The notes under the pieces are model-generated. The model did not search any database, was not told the origin of the DNA, and saw only the letters and a program-made list of their open reading frames with translations. A stretch of 7,125 nucleotides of DNA from contig JBMOHV010000075.1 in assembly GCA_049317645.1 (NCBI GenBank), positions 1 through 7,125 of the forward strand, in the 5' to 3' direction. Position 1 is the stretch's first letter; the number at the start of each line of letters is the position of its first letter. Of the stretch, positions 5,980-7,125 are shown in pieces. Made by a program: the position numbers and the translations under genes. Origin of the DNA: SYHX01 sp049317645. GTDB lineage: Bacteria; Bacteroidota; Bacteroidia; UBA7662.

Positions 5980-7125
5980 TTACGACCCCTTGACCGCCTC
6001 CAAATAATCAGGAATAAGTTCCTGATTGTTAAGGGTTTGGACATCTTCGCGGCGGCGGATTAGGTGAACCTTGCCTCGCGTATCAATCAAAACCACGTTG
6101 GGCCGCATTTGGATAAACTGCATCCACTGGGTCATGTTATAGGCTCCGACCCGGTGGACCACCACCCGATCTCCTTTTTGGAGCAAAGGCAGGGAAACAT
6201 TTTCGCGGACCACATCAATGTTCATGCACAAAGGTCCGTACAAAACCATGTCTTCGTGATGGCTGGAATAATCCTGAGCGGGCGATATGCGGTGCTCGTA
6301 CCAAAACGATGTAAACAGCAGGTTGACCCCAAAATCCATGATGGTCGCCCGACGACCATCGCCCAATCGTTTGAGGGCCAAAACCGTGCCCAGCAAGTAC
6401 CCGGCATCGTCAATCAAGGCCCTACCTGATTCCAAAAAGAGGGTGGGCAATTCCCCGCTCATCCCAAAGGGGTGCTGGAGGATGGCCCCGGAAATGGCTT
6501 CGGCGTAATCATCCATGGTTGGGATGACATCCGAGCCCTGCAAGTAGGAGCCTTTGAGGGTATTCCCCGAAGCAAAGCCTCCGCCCAAATCCAGGTATTC
6601 GATCCGGTGCTGGTATTGATTGCGGATTTCCAAGGCCAGGTCGCATAATTTGTTAGCGGCCACGGCATAGGCCTGGGAACTGAGCATGTAAGTTCCGATA
6701 TGGCAATGCAGTCCCGCCAATTGCATGCGGGATTGGGCCATGACTTTGGTAACGGCGGTCCAGGCCGAGCCGTTTTCGTAATTAAAACCAAAACGATCCC
6801 AGAGGGGATAAACCCCGGTGTCCATATTGATGCGAAGGGCGACCCGGGCTTTGAGGTCTTCGGTCGCCAGGATCTCCGAAAGTTGATACAATTCATCGAG
6901 GTGGTCGATGTGAATAAGGGACCCGTTCTGCACGGCAAAACGCAGATCATCCGCGGATTTATCGGGGCCGTTGAAGAGAATTTGGTGGCCGGGAACCCCG
7001 TTCCCCAAGGCTTTGCGGTATTCGAAAATGCTGACCACTTCGGCCCAAGAACCTTCTTCATGAAAAATCCGGCAAACGGCGTTCAGGTAGTTGGTTTTGT
7101 AGGACCAGGCCATCTGCACTTTGGG
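5980..7125 (-). CDS. PLP-dependent amino-acid decarboxylase, fold type III (diaminopimelate decarboxylase-like), 5' end missing
   Basis: The frame is open to the window edge (381 residues visible), so the start lies outside. Family enzymes use pyridoxal phosphate to remove a carboxyl group from an amino acid, in the cytoplasm, as dimers. Numbering from the first in-frame codon at the edge: Lys10 in SYKTN is the expected PLP Schiff-base lysine; DRFGF (110-114); HCHIGT (140-145); the phosphate-binding LDLGGGF (178-184); ESGR (232-235); Cys300 in GPLCMNID, the catalytic cysteine from the partner subunit; and GAYN (327-330). The lysine usually lies about 45-70 residues from the start, so roughly that much is missing and the full length would fit the family. 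Canonical diaminopimelate decarboxylases show EPGR and CESxD-like motifs, whereas here they read ESGR and CMNID. This points to another substrate than meso-diaminopimelate, so I give no lysA symbol. It is the first visible gene of the string and its stop is 1 bp before the UT-M23 start. Confidence 0.88.
   Translation of the reverse strand, partial: PKVQMAWSYKTNYLNAVCRIFHEEGSWAEVVSIFEYRKALGNGVPGHQILFNGPDKSADDLRFAVQNGSLIHIDHLDELYQLSEILATEDLKARVALRINMDTGVYPLWDRFGFNYENGSAWTAVTKVMAQSRMQLAGLHCHIGTYMLSSQAYAVAANKLCDLALEIRNQYQHRIEYLDLGGGFASGNTLKGSYLQGSDVIPTMDDYAEAISGAILQHPFGMSGELPTLFLESGRALIDDAGYLLGTVLALKRLGDGRRATIMDFGVNLLFTSFWYEHRISPAQDYSSHHEDMVLYGPLCMNIDVVRENVSLPLLQKGDRVVVHRVGAYNMTQWMQFIQMRPNVVLIDTRGKVHLIRRREDVQTLNNQELIPDYLEAVKGS
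5986..5990 (-). promoter_or_regulatory. Shine-Dalgarno-like AGGGG before the UT-M23 start
   Basis: Read on the minus strand, AGGGG lies seven bases before the ATG at 5978, inside the last codons of the decarboxylase gene. It supports this ATG over the in-frame upstream start at 6044. Purine-rich sites are weakly used in Bacteroidota, so reinitiation after the decarboxylase stop may matter more than this site. Confidence 0.4.

Noticed and set aside
5979..6044. Earlier in-frame ATG at 6044 for the UT-M23 gene (22 extra residues)
   Set aside because: It would overlap the decarboxylase by 65 bp and add a charged extension (IIWRRSRGRN) not expected before the UT domain; the ATG at 5978 sits next to the stop with AGGGG upstream.
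7115..7119. GTG (7119) or ATG (7113) as the true start of the decarboxylase
   Set aside because: Either would place the PLP lysine within the first eight residues and remove the N-terminal strand and helix of the barrel. The frame stays open to the edge, so the gene is cut by the window.

Overview
The window looks like chromosome from a member of the Bacteroidota. The evidence is a MetK of the Bacteroidota type (N-terminus MSYFFTSESVSEGHPDKVAD), A/T-rich rather than Shine-Dalgarno leaders before several starts, and a neighbourhood of Bacteroidota-style envelope proteins. Base composition is moderately GC-rich for that phylum. The phylum is a fair inference; I cannot name a genus.

Layout: a short hairpin at the left edge (2-20) may end an upstream gene. 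metK (115-1431, + strand) follows and is complete. A 66-bp gap (1432-1497) between convergent genes holds two near-identical 21-bp units that can form alternative GC-rich hairpins. The rest, 1498-7125, is one tightly packed minus-strand gene string. In transcription order it is: a partial fold-type III PLP amino-acid decarboxylase (5980 to the right edge); a urea-transporter (UT) channel fused to an M23 metallopeptidase and a further C-terminal region (3726-5978, start 1 bp after the decarboxylase stop); a secreted protein with a helical N-terminal part and a probable outer-membrane beta-barrel (2224-3741, overlapping the UT gene by 16 bp); and a small secreted TPR protein (1498-2199, 24 bp further on). 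The string's promoter lies outside the window.

How the genes may work together: MetK is housekeeping and probably unrelated to the opposite string. The spacing of the four minus-strand genes implies co-transcription and coupled translation. A cytoplasmic decarboxylase, an inner-membrane small-solute channel carrying a peptidoglycan hydrolase-type domain, a putative outer-membrane barrel and a periplasmic TPR protein would together span the whole cell envelope. This is the most interesting content of the window. The substrate is unknown: urea, ammonia or an amine made by the decarboxylase are inferences only. Within the UT gene, an 81-bp GLAGA-coding tandem repeat sits exactly between the two channel halves.
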